A stretch of 64,000 bases of DNA from Spirochaeta sp. UBA5339. GTDB taxonomy: Bacteria; Spirochaetota; Spirochaetia; DSM-2461. Positions 34,066-42,453 of this stretch are shown piece by piece. Where the stretch lies: assembly GCA_002408085.1 (NCBI GenBank), contig DHQL01000003.1:1-64000 (forward strand), given 5' to 3'. The position numbers were made by a program, and so were the translations under genes. The notes under the pieces are model-generated. The model saw only the letters and a program-made list of their open reading frames with translations, did no database searches and was not told the DNA's origin. Position 1 is the first letter of the stretch; every line of letters begins with the position of its first letter.

Positions 34066-34155
34066 TACAACTATAAAATAACACCCCCTGACTACTTTAT
34101 CCAATCATTTGATTTCCCTATGCTGCGCGGCAGACATCAGGAGAATATCCGTGCT

Positions 34156-34893
34156 ATGCTTGCGGCCATGATAAACGAGATGGATGACAGCAGAGTTCTC
34201 TATGAAGACAACCATATTATCATTGTCAATAAACTCTGCTCCGAGATAGTTCAGGGAGATAAGACAGGGGATAAAACCCTGGCCGAAACGGTGCAGGCCT
34301 ATATCAAGAAGAGGGACAGCAAGCCGGGAAATGTGTTTCTCGGCATAACCCACCGTCTGGACCGGCCCACAAGCGGCATTGTTGTCTTTGCCAAAACCTC
34401 TAAGGCCCTCTCCCGGATGAATGCCCTCTTCCGGGATCACAAGGTGCAGAAGAGCTACTGGGCCGTACTGGAGGCGGCTCCCCCCGAAGAGGAGGCCCGG
34501 CTGACAGACTATCTCTGGCGGGACAAGAAGAAGAACCGCTCCTACATCTCCAAACCCGGAAAAAAAGACGCCAAAAAGGCGATTCTCTCATATAAAATTC
34601 TCTGCCGTTCAAAGAACTATGTGCTGGCAGAGGTGGATCTCGAGACAGGCCGTCACCATCAGATTCGGACCCAGCTCTCGGGCAGAGGCTGTCCCATCAA
34701 GGGCGACCTCAAATACGGGGCCAAACGGTCCAACCCCGGCGGAGGGATTCACCTCCATGCCAGAAGGGTCCGTTTTGTTCATCCCGTAAGCGGCAATCCA
34801 ATCGATGTCTCCGCACCCGTTCCCCGTACCGATGTACTGTGGCAGGACCTGGAAGAGGCTGTAGTCAGGGGAGAGAACCGGACAAGTGGCTGA
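34156..34893 (+). CDS. RluA-family RNA pseudouridine synthase
   Basis: Converts uridine to pseudouridine in rRNA or tRNA. About 245 residues, without an S4 domain. VLYEDNHIIIVNK opens the catalytic domain, the catalytic Asp lies in HRLDRPTSGIVVFAKT, and GRHHQIRTQL is the later RNA-binding motif. The frame is open further upstream, but AGGAG at 34139-34143 and family alignment favour 34156 (34168 is also possible). The small size resembles RluC/D-like paralogues lacking S4. Overlaps mutY by 8 bases. Confidence 0.9.
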   Translation: MLAAMINEMDDSRVLYEDNHIIIVNKLCSEIVQGDKTGDKTLAETVQAYIKKRDSKPGNVFLGITHRLDRPTSGIVVFAKTSKALSRMNALFRDHKVQKSYWAVLEAAPPEEEARLTDYLWRDKKKNRSYISKPGKKDAKKAILSYKILCRSKNYVLAEVDLETGRHHQIRTQLSGRGCPIKGDLKYGAKRSNPGGGIHLHARRVRFVHPVSGNPIDVSAPVPRTDVLWQDLEEAVVRGENRTSG

Positions 34894-36130
34894 GACCCTG
34901 GTTCCGGGAGGACCGGAAAGCTCAGCTCCTGCCTCTCTTATGACTGCATCAGAGGTCTCCGGGCTGCTTGACTGGTTTTCCGAGTGGGGAATCAGCTATC
35001 CCTGGGGAGACAATCCCACCCCCTACAGAGTATGGATTTCGGAGATTATGCTGCAGCAGACGGTTGTTACAGCCGCAATAGATCACTTCAAACGCTGGAT
35101 GGAACTCTTCCCCTCGGTAGACGCCCTGGCCGCCGCCGACGAACAGACCGTGCTGAAGGCCTGGGAGGGACTGGGCTACTACTCCCGTGCCAGAAACCTC
35201 CGCAAAGGAGCCATCTACCTTAAGGAGTACCACGGCTCCCTTCTTCCCGATGACTATAAATCCCTGCTTAAAATACCCGGGGTCGGCGACTATACCGCAA
35301 GGGCCGTTCTCTCCCTGGCCTTCGGAAAGGCCTATCCCGTTCTGGATGCCAATGTCCGGCGCATCGGCCAGCGGTTGTGGGCCAGGGCTGAGTGGTCCGG
35401 AAAAACAGAGGATGAAGAGCTGATGAAGGCCCTGGAGGAATTGATTCCTCATGACCAGCCTGGGGCCTTCAACTGCGCCCTTATGCAGCTTGGGCAGCAG
35501 GTCTGCCGGGTCCGAAGCCCCGAGTGCTCACTCTGCCCCCTGAAGGAGAGCTGCCGCTGCCGGGAGCTGGGACTGCAGGCGGAGATTCCGGCACCGAAAA
35601 AACGCAAAGTGAAGGAAAAAAGCAGTAATCTCTATCTTCTGATCAGGGACGGCAGAATCCTTCTGACCCGGAGGGCTTCGGGAATAGGGCAGGGCCTCTG
35701 GTTTATTCCCTCCCTTCCGGCAGAGATAGAAGAGGATTTCCTGAGTACTCTTGAACCACTGATTGATCACTCTCCCGAAGAGGTGCTTGTACTTGAAGAG
35801 AGGTTTCACCTCTATACAACCTGGAAGGAGAAGCTCTCTCCCCGAATGTACCGGCTCAAGTCCGGGACTCGGGCGGTTTCATCTGATTTGGAGATATCCA
35901 AGCCGGATTTTCCGGATCTTTCGGAGCATTTCAGAGCCGGTTCAGCTGCGGTCGCAGTTTCCGGCGGATCTGCAGATGGAACTTCTGCAGCGGGAGCTAC
36001 CGAAGGCAGCGTGGTCCGACCCGGCGAACAGGATCTCTGGGAGTGGGTCCCCCTTTCCGCCCTGGATGATTATCCCACACCCTCGGTGTACAGAAAAATC
36101 CTGAAGGATATCCCCTCCCTCTTTCTCTGA
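34886..36130 (+). CDS. mutY: A/G-specific adenine glycosylase (MutY)
   Basis: Removes adenine mispaired with 8-oxoguanine. 414 residues against ~350 in E. coli. Catalytic Glu in WISEIMLQQT, helix-hairpin-helix IPGVGDYTARAV, catalytic Asp in VLDANVRR, and a 4Fe-4S site with exact spacing C-X6-C-X2-C-X5-C (CRVRSPECSLC...SCRC). The C-terminal NUDIX-like domain that recognises oxoG has an Ala/Gly/Ser-rich insert of ~35 residues before DLWEWVPL, a likely flexible loop. GTG start overlapping the preceding gene, with GGGGAG upstream; an ATG at 34940 is an alternative. Confidence 0.94.
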   Translation: MAETLVPGGPESSAPASLMTASEVSGLLDWFSEWGISYPWGDNPTPYRVWISEIMLQQTVVTAAIDHFKRWMELFPSVDALAAADEQTVLKAWEGLGYYSRARNLRKGAIYLKEYHGSLLPDDYKSLLKIPGVGDYTARAVLSLAFGKAYPVLDANVRRIGQRLWARAEWSGKTEDEELMKALEELIPHDQPGAFNCALMQLGQQVCRVRSPECSLCPLKESCRCRELGLQAEIPAPKKRKVKEKSSNLYLLIRDGRILLTRRASGIGQGLWFIPSLPAEIEEDFLSTLEPLIDHSPEEVLVLEERFHLYTTWKEKLSPRMYRLKSGTRAVSSDLEISKPDFPDLSEHFRAGSAAVAVSGGSADGTSAAGATEGSVVRPGEQDLWEWVPLSALDDYPTPSVYRKILKDIPSLFL

Positions 36131-36301
36131 TCAGACAAAGACAGGCTCAGGTCAGAAGAAGGCCGGCTCTGGTCAAACAAAGTTCTACCGGATAGTGGCC
36201 TGGCAGGAAATAACCTGTTCGAAGCAGTTCTAACAGATTGTTCACAATATGATTTCATGTTTTTTCTTGATTATCTAAAAAATATCTTATAGGGTTTATC
36301 T

Positions 36302-37312
36302 ATGAGAAAGAGGATTTATTTTTACCTTACCCTGTTGATTATCACGCCCCTTTTCTTTTCTTCCTGCCGCTCAGTCGAGAAACTGGCAGTGAACAAGCTT
36401 TCTGACATGCTCTCCTCCGACTCCGGAGCCGGAGCCTTTACCAGAGACGATGATCCCCAGCTGATAGCCGATGCACTTCCCTTCGCCCTGAAGATGTATG
36501 AAATGCTGATGGATATGAATCCTGATGATTCGGCCCTGAAGGTTGCGGCGGGCAGGTCTTTTGTAATGTATGCCAACGGCTTTATCCAGACCCCTGCGTC
36601 CATGCTTGATGACGAGCACTATCTGGAGCAGGAGAAGATGCTGAACCGGGCACAGAAGATGTATCTCCGGGGAAGAAATTATATCCTTGAAGGTCTCTAT
36701 CTTGAAATCAAGGATGGAGAAGAACTGCTTGCCCACAACCCTGACGGTTTTCTTAAGGAGGCCGATAAGGATCAGGCCGCTGCTCTCTATTGGGCCGCCG
36801 CCGGATGGCTCGGTGCCTTCTCCTGCGATCCCTTCAATATGGAACTTGGACAGACCGTTCAGGTTCCAGTGGCATTCCTCTTCAGGGCCCTTGAACTGGA
36901 TGACAGCTATGGCAGCGGAAGCATTCATGACCTTCTTCTCACAGTATGGGCATCACTGCCCCGGTCTATCATAGACAACGGACTGGCAGTTGCTCCCGAG
37001 ACCGCCGGAAGGTTCGCCTCGGAATATTATGGAAAATTTAATGTGGGAAACAGTGAAGAGGAGCGGGCCCGTTTCCACTTTGCCCGTGCCGTCGATCTTT
37101 CAGGCGGCAAGAACCCCTCCACCTATATATCTCTGGCCTCAAGCTATTCTGTAAAGAAGCAGGACTATCAGGAGTTTGAAAAGCTTCTGAACCGGGCCCT
37201 TGCCATTGACCCCTATGAAGATCCTGACTCTCAGCTTCTGGTTGTTATCTTCCAGGAGAAGGCCCAGTGGCTGCTGGATCACAGGGAAGATTTCTTTTTG
37301 ATTGATTTTTAA
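36302..37312 (+). CDS. tatT: TatT-type lipoprotein, TPR component of a TRAP transporter (TPAT)
   Basis: Signal sequence with lipobox FFSSC, then an all-helical TPR-like body (336 residues in total; conserved blocks DDDPQLIADALPFALKMYEML, HFARAVDLSGGKNPSTYISLA, NRALAIDPY). This matches TatT of Treponema pallidum (Tp0956), a periplasmic lipoprotein that forms a trimer with the binding protein TatP. Established for the family: TPATs are TRAP transporters with this extra TPR partner, probably for hydrophobic ligands. It is directly followed by the binding protein and the membrane subunits. Confidence 0.88.
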   Translation: MRKRIYFYLTLLIITPLFFSSCRSVEKLAVNKLSDMLSSDSGAGAFTRDDDPQLIADALPFALKMYEMLMDMNPDDSALKVAAGRSFVMYANGFIQTPASMLDDEHYLEQEKMLNRAQKMYLRGRNYILEGLYLEIKDGEELLAHNPDGFLKEADKDQAAALYWAAAGWLGAFSCDPFNMELGQTVQVPVAFLFRALELDDSYGSGSIHDLLLTVWASLPRSIIDNGLAVAPETAGRFASEYYGKFNVGNSEEERARFHFARAVDLSGGKNPSTYISLASSYSVKKQDYQEFEKLLNRALAIDPYEDPDSQLLVVIFQEKAQWLLDHREDFFLIDF

Positions 37313-37357
37313 CAGAAATAAACGTTTAGATATAATTAAGGGATATAATGTTAGCGT

Positions 37358-38365
37358 ATGAATATTAAAGTAAAAAAAGTTGTTTCTTTTACACTGATTC
37401 TTTTCTTTGCGGCCTCGACTTCTCTCTCGGCTCTGACAATAAAGCTGGGGAGTCTCTTTCCCGAGGGAACGTCCTGGGACAGAACTCTCAAGAAGATGGC
37501 CCAGGAGTGGAAAGAGATCTCAGGGGGCAGGGTCAATCTGAAGATCTATCCCGGCGGTATTGCCGGTTCCGAGGCCGATATGGTCCGGAAGATGAGAATC
37601 GGCCAGCTGGACGCGGCGGTTCTGACCAATATCGGTATGACCGAGATTGTATCGGACAGTCTGGTATTCAGTCTTCCCTTTCTGATTCAAACCGAGGATG
37701 AGCTTGATTTTGTAATTGAGGAGATCATCCCCGAGTACAATGAGAAATTCCAGGACAAGGGCTTTGAGGTAATGGTCTGGTCCAAGTCCGGATGGATCAA
37801 CTTCTTCTCCAACAGCGAGGTCTACACTCCCGATGATCTGAGAAGAACCAGGGTTGCTGTCGGTCCCGACAGCCCCGAGATGATTGAGGCCTTCAAGGCC
37901 CTTAACTTCAAGGTTATTCCTCTGAATATGAATGACAACCTGATGGGACTGCAGAGCGGTATGATCGATTCTGTCTACTCCATCCCCATGGCAGCCGCCA
38001 CCTATCAGTGGTTTGCCTTTGCCAAGTATATGAACCCCATGCCCATGGCTCCCGTAATCGGAGGAATTGTTCTCTCCGACAGAGCCTGGAGAAAAATTCC
38101 CTCCCGGTACCATGAGGATTTCAAGGCGGCCATGCAGTCAGTGGCCGATGAGTTCTATCAGGAGACAATTCGTCTCAACGAAGAGGCTATGCGGGTTATG
38201 CTCGAGAATGACCTGACCGTACTGGACCCATCAGAATCTGATAACCAGGAGTGGAGAGACCTCTTCAAGGACGGTTATCCCATGATTGTGGGGCCCGGCA
38301 AGGGGATCAGTGAGGAAGCCTACGAATATCTTGCCGGAAGACTCTCGGACTTCAGGAACAGATGA
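37358..38365 (+). CDS. TRAP transporter substrate-binding protein, DctP/TatP type
   Basis: 335 residues with a cleavable signal peptide (hydrophobic 10-25, then SALTIKLGSLFP). DctP features: GTSWDRTLKKMAQEW, a GIAGSEADMVRKMRIGQLDA block, and the RVAVGPDSPEMIEAFKALNF segment with the conserved Arg that usually binds a carboxylate. The periplasmic protein delivers ligand to the QM permease. In TPAT systems it pairs with TatT. The ligand is not known. It overlaps the permease by 4 bases. Confidence 0.92.
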   Translation: MNIKVKKVVSFTLILFFAASTSLSALTIKLGSLFPEGTSWDRTLKKMAQEWKEISGGRVNLKIYPGGIAGSEADMVRKMRIGQLDAAVLTNIGMTEIVSDSLVFSLPFLIQTEDELDFVIEEIIPEYNEKFQDKGFEVMVWSKSGWINFFSNSEVYTPDDLRRTRVAVGPDSPEMIEAFKALNFKVIPLNMNDNLMGLQSGMIDSVYSIPMAAATYQWFAFAKYMNPMPMAPVIGGIVLSDRAWRKIPSRYHEDFKAAMQSVADEFYQETIRLNEEAMRVMLENDLTVLDPSESDNQEWRDLFKDGYPMIVGPGKGISEEAYEYLAGRLSDFRNR

Positions 38366-40233
38366 TGAACTTATTCCGGAAGGCCTACAACAGAGTTGAA
38401 TTTATCGGGGCCGTACTGATCTTTCTGTTATTGGCCTTTATTCCGGTTCTTGAAATACTCTCCCGTCTGATTTTCTCAAGCGGCATAAGAGGAGCCGACT
38501 CCTATGTGAGCCATTCGGTCCTCTGGGTTGCCTTTCTGGCAGGGATGATCGCCTCCAGGGACAACGCCCATCTCTCCCTGACATCGGGAAAGGATCTGTT
38601 TACCGGGAAGCTGGAAATATTCACCACCGCGGTAAGCCGGATCTTTTCTGCGGCCATCTGCTTCGGTCTGGCCTCAAGTGCCTTCTCATTTCTGTTTATC
38701 GGTTTTGATCCCGGCCGGATGGTGGGGCTCTTTCCCATGCGCCTTGTTCTGTTTATTATCCCCCTGGGGTTTCTTGTAATGGGAATCCGCTTCTTTCTTC
38801 TCCACGACGATGGCAGGAGATGGGTTCACGCCCATGTTATTGTGATTGCCGTTCTGCTGGGAGCCTTTCTGAGTATTCCCAGTATGACCAATATGCTCTA
38901 CATGCTGATGGCTGAACCGCCCATGTTTCTGGACTCCCTGAGCATGTTCTACTACGACTTCTTCTACTACGCCGCCGTTCCGATGATCCTTGTTCTTCTC
39001 TTTACAATGGTCAACGGCACTCCCATATTTATCCTCCTCGGAGGAATAGCCTTTTTTCTCTTTTCAAAGGACTGGGGCTCCCTTGAGGTCATTCCCAATG
39101 AGGCTTACAACCTGCTGACGGGCTCCTCGGTTCCGGCGATTCCCCTGTTCACCCTGACCGGGTTTATCCTCTCCGAGAGCAAGGCAGGGGACAGATTGGT
39201 CCGTCTCTTTAAGAGTGTTCTGGGCGGGCTTCCCGGTGGAATGGCGGTAATGGCCGTCCTTGTGTCCGCCTTTTTTACCACCTTTACCGGAGCCTCGGGT
39301 GTAACCATCCTGGCTATGGGAGGGCTTCTCTCCTTTATGCTCCATGAGTCAGGGGAGTACAAGGAGGGCTTTATCAAGGGAATTCTGACCTCCTCGGGGA
39401 GCATCGGACTTCTCTTTCCTCCCAGTCTGCCCATCATCATGTACGGTGTTATGGCTCAGATCTCCGTAAAGGATATGTTTCTGGGCGGTATTATTCCCGG
39501 CGTGATTCTTGTGCTGGCTCTTGCGGTGATGGGTGTTGTCGCCTCTTTTCACAAGAAGAGGAACTCGAAATTTGACCCCTCGGATTTTCTTCCTGCTTTG
39601 AAGGATGCGGTGGGAGAACTCCTTCTTCCCATTCTGATTCTGGCCGGTTACTTTGGCGGCTTCTTTACCCTGGTCGAGACCGGCGCTGTCTCGGTGGTTT
39701 ACTGTCTGATTCTTGAAGGGCTGATTCACAGAGATATCAGGAAGAAGGACCTGAAGGTGATTATGACCAAGAGTCTGCCCATTATCGGGGGAATCCTGAT
39801 GATCCTGGCAGTCTCCAAAGGTCTAAGCTACTACCTGGTGGATGCGGAAGTCCCCATGGCTTTGACGGCCTTTGTACGGGAGAATATCCACTCGAAGATT
39901 GTCTTCCTGATTATTCTTAACCTGATGCTTCTCTTAACAGGCTGTCTGATGGATATCTACTCGGCCATTCTGGTTGTGGGCCCCCTGGTGATTCCCATGG
40001 GTGAGCTCTTCGGAATCCATCCTGTTCAGCTTGGTATAATCTTTCTGGCAAACCTGCAGCTCGGTTACCTGACGCCTCCCGTGGGAATGAACCTCTTTCT
40101 CGCCTCTTACCGCTTTGAAACTCCTCTTGTCGAGATCTATAAGAAGGTTGTTCCCTTCCTCCTGGTGCTTCTTGTAATGGTTCTGCTGATAACCTATGTT
40201 CCCTGGTTCTCACTGGCCTTCCTCGGAGGCTGA
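38362..40233 (+). CDS. TRAP transporter DctQ-DctM fused permease
   Basis: 623 residues. Residues ~1-165 are the small 4-helix DctQ part (SHSVLWVAFLAGMIASRDNAHLSL). A short stretch of two helices links to DctM (from ~residue 195). DctM motifs: GSSVPAIPLFTLTGFILSES, TTFTGASGVTILAMGGLL, SSGSIGLLFPPSLPIIMYG, LQLGYLTPPVGMNLFLASY. The transporter is driven by an ion gradient in the inner membrane. Q-M fusion is common in TPAT operons. Overlap ATGA with the binding protein means coupled translation. Confidence 0.93.
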   Translation: MMNLFRKAYNRVEFIGAVLIFLLLAFIPVLEILSRLIFSSGIRGADSYVSHSVLWVAFLAGMIASRDNAHLSLTSGKDLFTGKLEIFTTAVSRIFSAAICFGLASSAFSFLFIGFDPGRMVGLFPMRLVLFIIPLGFLVMGIRFFLLHDDGRRWVHAHVIVIAVLLGAFLSIPSMTNMLYMLMAEPPMFLDSLSMFYYDFFYYAAVPMILVLLFTMVNGTPIFILLGGIAFFLFSKDWGSLEVIPNEAYNLLTGSSVPAIPLFTLTGFILSESKAGDRLVRLFKSVLGGLPGGMAVMAVLVSAFFTTFTGASGVTILAMGGLLSFMLHESGEYKEGFIKGILTSSGSIGLLFPPSLPIIMYGVMAQISVKDMFLGGIIPGVILVLALAVMGVVASFHKKRNSKFDPSDFLPALKDAVGELLLPILILAGYFGGFFTLVETGAVSVVYCLILEGLIHRDIRKKDLKVIMTKSLPIIGGILMILAVSKGLSYYLVDAEVPMALTAFVRENIHSKIVFLIILNLMLLLTGCLMDIYSAILVVGPLVIPMGELFGIHPVQLGIIFLANLQLGYLTPPVGMNLFLASYRFETPLVEIYKKVVPFLLVLLVMVLLITYVPWFSLAFLGG

Positions 40234-40236
40234 TCC

Positions 40237-40257
40237 CCCTGGAGATGCTCTCCGGGA
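40237..40257 (+). other. Hairpin after the TRAP operon
   Basis: CCTGGAGA-TGC-TCTCCGGG gives an 8-bp stem with one G-U pair, five bases after the permease stop codon. There is no T run, so it is a weak terminator candidate. Confidence 0.35.
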
Positions 40258-40303
40258 TAAGTGATGCCGGGGCAGTTAATTCTGTCTCACAGGAGAGTAT
40301 CCT

Positions 40304-41569
40304 ATGATCAAACTGACAAAGACCGAGCGCAGCTGGGTTCTCTATGACTGGGCGAACTCCGCCTACTCCATAACCATTACCACCGCCATCTTCCCGCTGT
40401 TTTTCGGACAGATTGCCAGGGAAGGGGGGCTCTCGGATACGGCTTCAACAGCTGCACTGGGTTTCGGCAACAGCCTTTTCGCCCTGTTTATTGCAGTGCT
40501 GGCTCCCATTCTGGGGACCATGGCCGACTACCGGGGAAGGAAGATCAGGTATTTCAGGGCCTTTCTCTTTCTGGGAACCCTTGCAACTATTCTGCTGGTC
40601 TCTATCCGCCCGGGAGCATGGCTGCCTGCCATTATTATCTACATGCTTTCGGCCGTTGGATTTGCCGGAGCCAATATATTCTATGACGCCTCTATGATCG
40701 ATGTGACCACCGTAGACCGTATGGACGAAGTCTCTACCCTGGGCTTCGGCTGGGGCTATATCGGCAGCACTATTCCCTTTGTTATCAGTCTTGTCATCAT
40801 CTTTCTGATGGCAGCAGGAGACCTTTCGGTGCTTAACCTCTCCGCCGTAAGGATCGCCTTTCTGATCACCGCAATCTGGTGGCTGGCATTCTCCATCCCC
40901 TTTCTTAAAAATGTAAGGCAGAAGTATGGTATTGAGCCTTCTCCCCGCCCCATACGGGATGCCTTCGGTCGGCTTTACGAAACCTTCAGACATATCCGTT
41001 CCTACAAAAAGATCTTCCTCTTCCTGATTGCCTACTTCTTCTACATCGACGGCGTTGGAACCATTATCAAGATGGCCACCGACTACGGTTCCAAGATGGG
41101 CATCAGCTTCACCGTGCTTCTTGTGGATCTTCTGATGCTGCAGATCGTGGCCTTTCCCTTCGCCATTCTCTACGGCTGGCTGGCAAAGAAGACATCCACC
41201 CGGTTTATGCTCTTTACAGGCATATGCATCTACACCCTTATCACCGTTCTGGCCGCCCTGCTGCCCTTTATGGGGCCCGGCGCCCTTGTTCCCATGTTTA
41301 TCTTTGTCTCCTTCCTGGTGGCCACCAGTCAGGGGGGGATTCAGGCCCTTTCCCGTTCCTACTTTGGGGCCCTGATTCCTCCGGATCAGGCGGGTGAGTT
41401 CTTCGGATTCTTTGATATTTTCGGAAAATTTGCCGCTATTCTCGGTCCTCTTCTGATGGGAATGGCCACTCAGCTCACTGGTTCCTATTCTATCGGCATA
41501 GGCTGTGTTATAATACTCTTTGCACTGGGCGCATTTTTTCTTGTGCGCTGCGGTAAGGTTGAGGATTAA
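40304..41569 (+). CDS. MFS transporter, UMF1 family (Atg22-like)
   Basis: 421 residues with 11-12 membrane helices. The opening RSWVLYDWANSAYSITITTAIFPL contains the DWANSAY signature of the UMF1 family, and DYRGRKIRYF is the inter-helix loop. GTATGGAL-type later motifs are replaced by DGVGTIIKMATDYG and ATSQGGIQALSRSYFGALIP. UMF1 members export small molecules such as amino acids, and the substrate here is unknown. CAGGAGAG is 8 bases before the ATG. Confidence 0.88.
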   Translation: MIKLTKTERSWVLYDWANSAYSITITTAIFPLFFGQIAREGGLSDTASTAALGFGNSLFALFIAVLAPILGTMADYRGRKIRYFRAFLFLGTLATILLVSIRPGAWLPAIIIYMLSAVGFAGANIFYDASMIDVTTVDRMDEVSTLGFGWGYIGSTIPFVISLVIIFLMAAGDLSVLNLSAVRIAFLITAIWWLAFSIPFLKNVRQKYGIEPSPRPIRDAFGRLYETFRHIRSYKKIFLFLIAYFFYIDGVGTIIKMATDYGSKMGISFTVLLVDLLMLQIVAFPFAILYGWLAKKTSTRFMLFTGICIYTLITVLAALLPFMGPGALVPMFIFVSFLVATSQGGIQALSRSYFGALIPPDQAGEFFGFFDIFGKFAAILGPLLMGMATQLTGSYSIGIGCVIILFALGAFFLVRCGKVED

Positions 41570-41588
41570 ACGGCAGGAAGGTATGAGA

Positions 41589-42125
41589 ATGAAGGAACCC
41601 GAATCTGTAGAGGAACTTGTTGCACTGGGTGTCTACTATTCTGAACAGGGGAAGAGGCTGAAGGCCAAGGACTGCTTCAAGCGGGCATTGGAACTTCTGC
41701 CCGAGGATCCCGTAATAAGCTATAACCTGGCTCTTGAGCTGATGCTGGATGAGAACTGGGGCGAGGCCCTGAGGCTGCTGAACCAGTCGGTAAGCGGTGA
41801 GCCTGACAATCCTGATTTCTGGTGTGAGAGGGGAGTAGTACTCTTCCGGCTTGACCGTCACGAGGAGGCGGAGGAGTCCTTTGACCTGGCCCTGACCTAC
41901 GGGGATGAGGATACAAGAATCTGGAACTCCCTGGGAGTCCTGCGCTTTGTTAATGAACGCTATGAAGACGCCGAGCTATTCTTCAGAAGGGCACTTGAGC
42001 TGGATCGGTCAAACATTGACGCCTGGTTTAATCTGGCGGACACCCTGGAGGAGCTTGGCAACAGGAAGGGCTCCGATGAGGCAAGACGGATCTATGAGAA
42101 GCTTGCCGGGGAAGATCTTAGCTGA
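41589..42125 (+). CDS. TPR protein, 178 aa
   Basis: Four to five TPR motifs (QGKRLKAKDCFKRALELLPED, NWGEALRLLNQSVSGEPDN, RHEEAEESFDLALTYGDED, RYEDAELFFRRALELDRSN) with no signal peptide, hence cytoplasmic. The frame is open into the preceding gene, but AGGAAGG at 41575-41581 is best placed (7 bases) for the ATG at 41589. It starts 20 bases after the permease gene and its stop overlaps the next ATG by one base. Confidence 0.82.
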   Translation: MKEPESVEELVALGVYYSEQGKRLKAKDCFKRALELLPEDPVISYNLALELMLDENWGEALRLLNQSVSGEPDNPDFWCERGVVLFRLDRHEEAEESFDLALTYGDEDTRIWNSLGVLRFVNERYEDAELFFRRALELDRSNIDAWFNLADTLEELGNRKGSDEARRIYEKLAGEDLS

Positions 42126-42358
42126 TGAGAGCCGAAGAGCTTGTCGCCTATATCTACAGCCGTAAGGTTGCCCTGCAGAACAAGGGGAGCAAACCCTCAA
42201 AGGTCGTCATGAATATGGAGTGCTGGCGCCATATCAGGGCCTGGCATCTGGCCATGGGTGTGATGGAACAGGCTCCCCATATGGACTATATCACCGAAGA
42301 TAAAATCTTTGAAATGGATATCTATATCGATGATGTGGAGAGCCCCCAAATATCCTGA
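42125..42358 (+). CDS. Hypothetical protein, 77 aa
   Basis: Start codon overlaps the TPR gene's stop (TGATG), so translation is coupled. A helical start (RAEELVAYIYSRK), a segment KPSKVVMNMECWRHIRAWHLAMG, and an acidic beta end (DKIFEMDIYIDDVESP). It is cytoplasmic and the family is not recognised. The tight coupling suggests a partner role with the TPR protein. Confidence 0.65.
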   Translation: MRAEELVAYIYSRKVALQNKGSKPSKVVMNMECWRHIRAWHLAMGVMEQAPHMDYITEDKIFEMDIYIDDVESPQIS

Positions 42359-42362
42359 TTTT

Positions 42363-42392
42363 TTGATATTACAACCTTCTCCGGCCTATAAT
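42363..42392 (+). promoter_or_regulatory. Promoter of the chemoreceptor gene
   Basis: TTGATA, 18 bases, perfect TATAAT, about 61 bases before the ATG at 42454. One mismatch in the -35 region's last bases only, so this is one of the best sigma-70 matches in the window. Confidence 0.7.
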
Positions 42393-42453
42393 TGAATTCG
42401 GGTCCTGTCGTTAGATCCTCCCTCGGGGCCTGAACTAATGTCGGAGGCAATCA

